Shown here: positions 63,707 to 64,000 of the stretch, in pieces
Layout of the letters: each line of letters opens with the position of its first letter
Position numbering within the stretch: the first letter of the stretch is position 1
Notes under the pieces: model-generated
Told to the model about the DNA's origin: nothing
Seen by the model: the letters and a program-made list of their open reading frames with translations, nothing else
Databases searched by the model: none
Made by a program: the position numbers and the translations under genes
Source: Prevotella sp. UBA5387
GTDB lineage: Bacteria; Bacteroidota; Bacteroidia; Bacteroidales; Bacteroidaceae
Length of the DNA: 64,000 nucleotides
Direction: 5' to 3'
NCBI GenBank assembly: GCA_002407775.1
Contig: DHOP01000005.1
Span: 1-64,000 of the forward strand

Positions 63707-64000
63707 ATGACAAAAGAAAAAAACATCATATTGACAGCACGCGTGATGAGCATGACTTTCACGCCCTTTTATCTGCCACTTGTCGGCCTGATAGCCCTGT
63801 TTCTCTTCAGCTACATGAGTCTAATGCCTTGGCAATTCAAGCTCATTGTGCTCACAATGGTGTATTTCTTCACCATCTTGCTGCCCACTTTGTTCATCCA
63901 TGCGTACCGCCGTTATCAAGGATGGTCCACCATGGAGATCGGCAAGAAAGAGCGACGCATGGTGCCTTACATCATTGCCATCGTTTGTTACTTTGCCTGT
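63707..64000 (+). CDS. PAP2-like membrane protein, 3' end beyond the window
   Basis: The frame starts at ATG 63707, 20 bp after the rpoN stop, and is open to the window edge (98 codons). It begins MTKEKNIILTARVMSMTFTP and has hydrophobic helices (YLPLVGLIALFLFSYMSLM, then LIVLTMVYFFTILLPTLFI), a polar loop and the start of another helix. It resembles the N-terminus of the PAP2-family membrane proteins found after rpoN in Bacteroidales. The catalytic part lies outside the window, so the family call is tentative. Confidence 0.65.
   Translation, partial: MTKEKNIILTARVMSMTFTPFYLPLVGLIALFLFSYMSLMPWQFKLIVLTMVYFFTILLPTLFIHAYRRYQGWSTMEIGKKERRMVPYIIAIVCYFAC

Overview
The window looks like chromosomal DNA of a Bacteroidales bacterium, most likely Prevotella/Segatella-like. 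The evidence is promoter-like TAnnTTTG boxes upstream of many genes, few strong Shine-Dalgarno sequences, several large secreted proteins with a short C-terminal tail of the type IX-secretion kind, an FrdCAB-type fumarate reductase, a glutaminyl cyclase, a DPP5-like peptidase and an amidotransferase-dipeptidase fusion. No rRNA, tRNA, CRISPR array, integrase or complete transposon was seen.

Layout. 0-8 kb: a 1179-residue surface protein with a small downstream partner gene, facing two convergent membrane-linked AraC-type regulators. 8-20 kb: housekeeping genes (coaD, ybeY, a PDZ/S41 protease, parE, a GNAT-like protein, a THUMP-like methyltransferase) and the fumarate reductase operon frdCAB. 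20-34 kb: mnmG, apt, uvrC, dtd, mazG-like, deoC, a polyprenyl diphosphate synthase, polA, a cation efflux gene, ychF and lgt. Two identical, inverted parS-like sites flank apt. 34-40 kb: two large secreted proteins, one a pectate lyase. 40-53 kb: all minus strand, with mutS, a secreted YhcH-family protein, a small accessory island (VirE-like ATPase and Fic protein), glutaminyl cyclase, the fused amidotransferase-dipeptidase with its Lrp/AsnC regulator, and three FKBP isomerases predicted for three different locations. 53-64 kb: sirtuin, CotH-family surface protein, outer-membrane barrel, DPP5-like S9 peptidase, a conserved hypothetical, rpoN and the start of a PAP2-like membrane protein.

Most striking non-coding features: (1) a family of 22-bp-period arrays built on a 19-nt dyad core, found at five intergenic loci 8-16 kb apart; (2) the parS pair around apt; (3) two inverted copies of a GC-rich palindromic repeat inserted in frame inside the amidotransferase domain of the fusion protein; (4) a perfect 40-bp palindrome between an FKBP gene and the Lrp gene; (5) a 37-residue ORF with its own promoter and terminator. 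I see no single large novel protein system. The best candidates for undescribed biology are the dispersed dyad arrays and the parS/apt/uvrC intergenic cluster.

All calls are from reading sequence and motifs; no database search was run.
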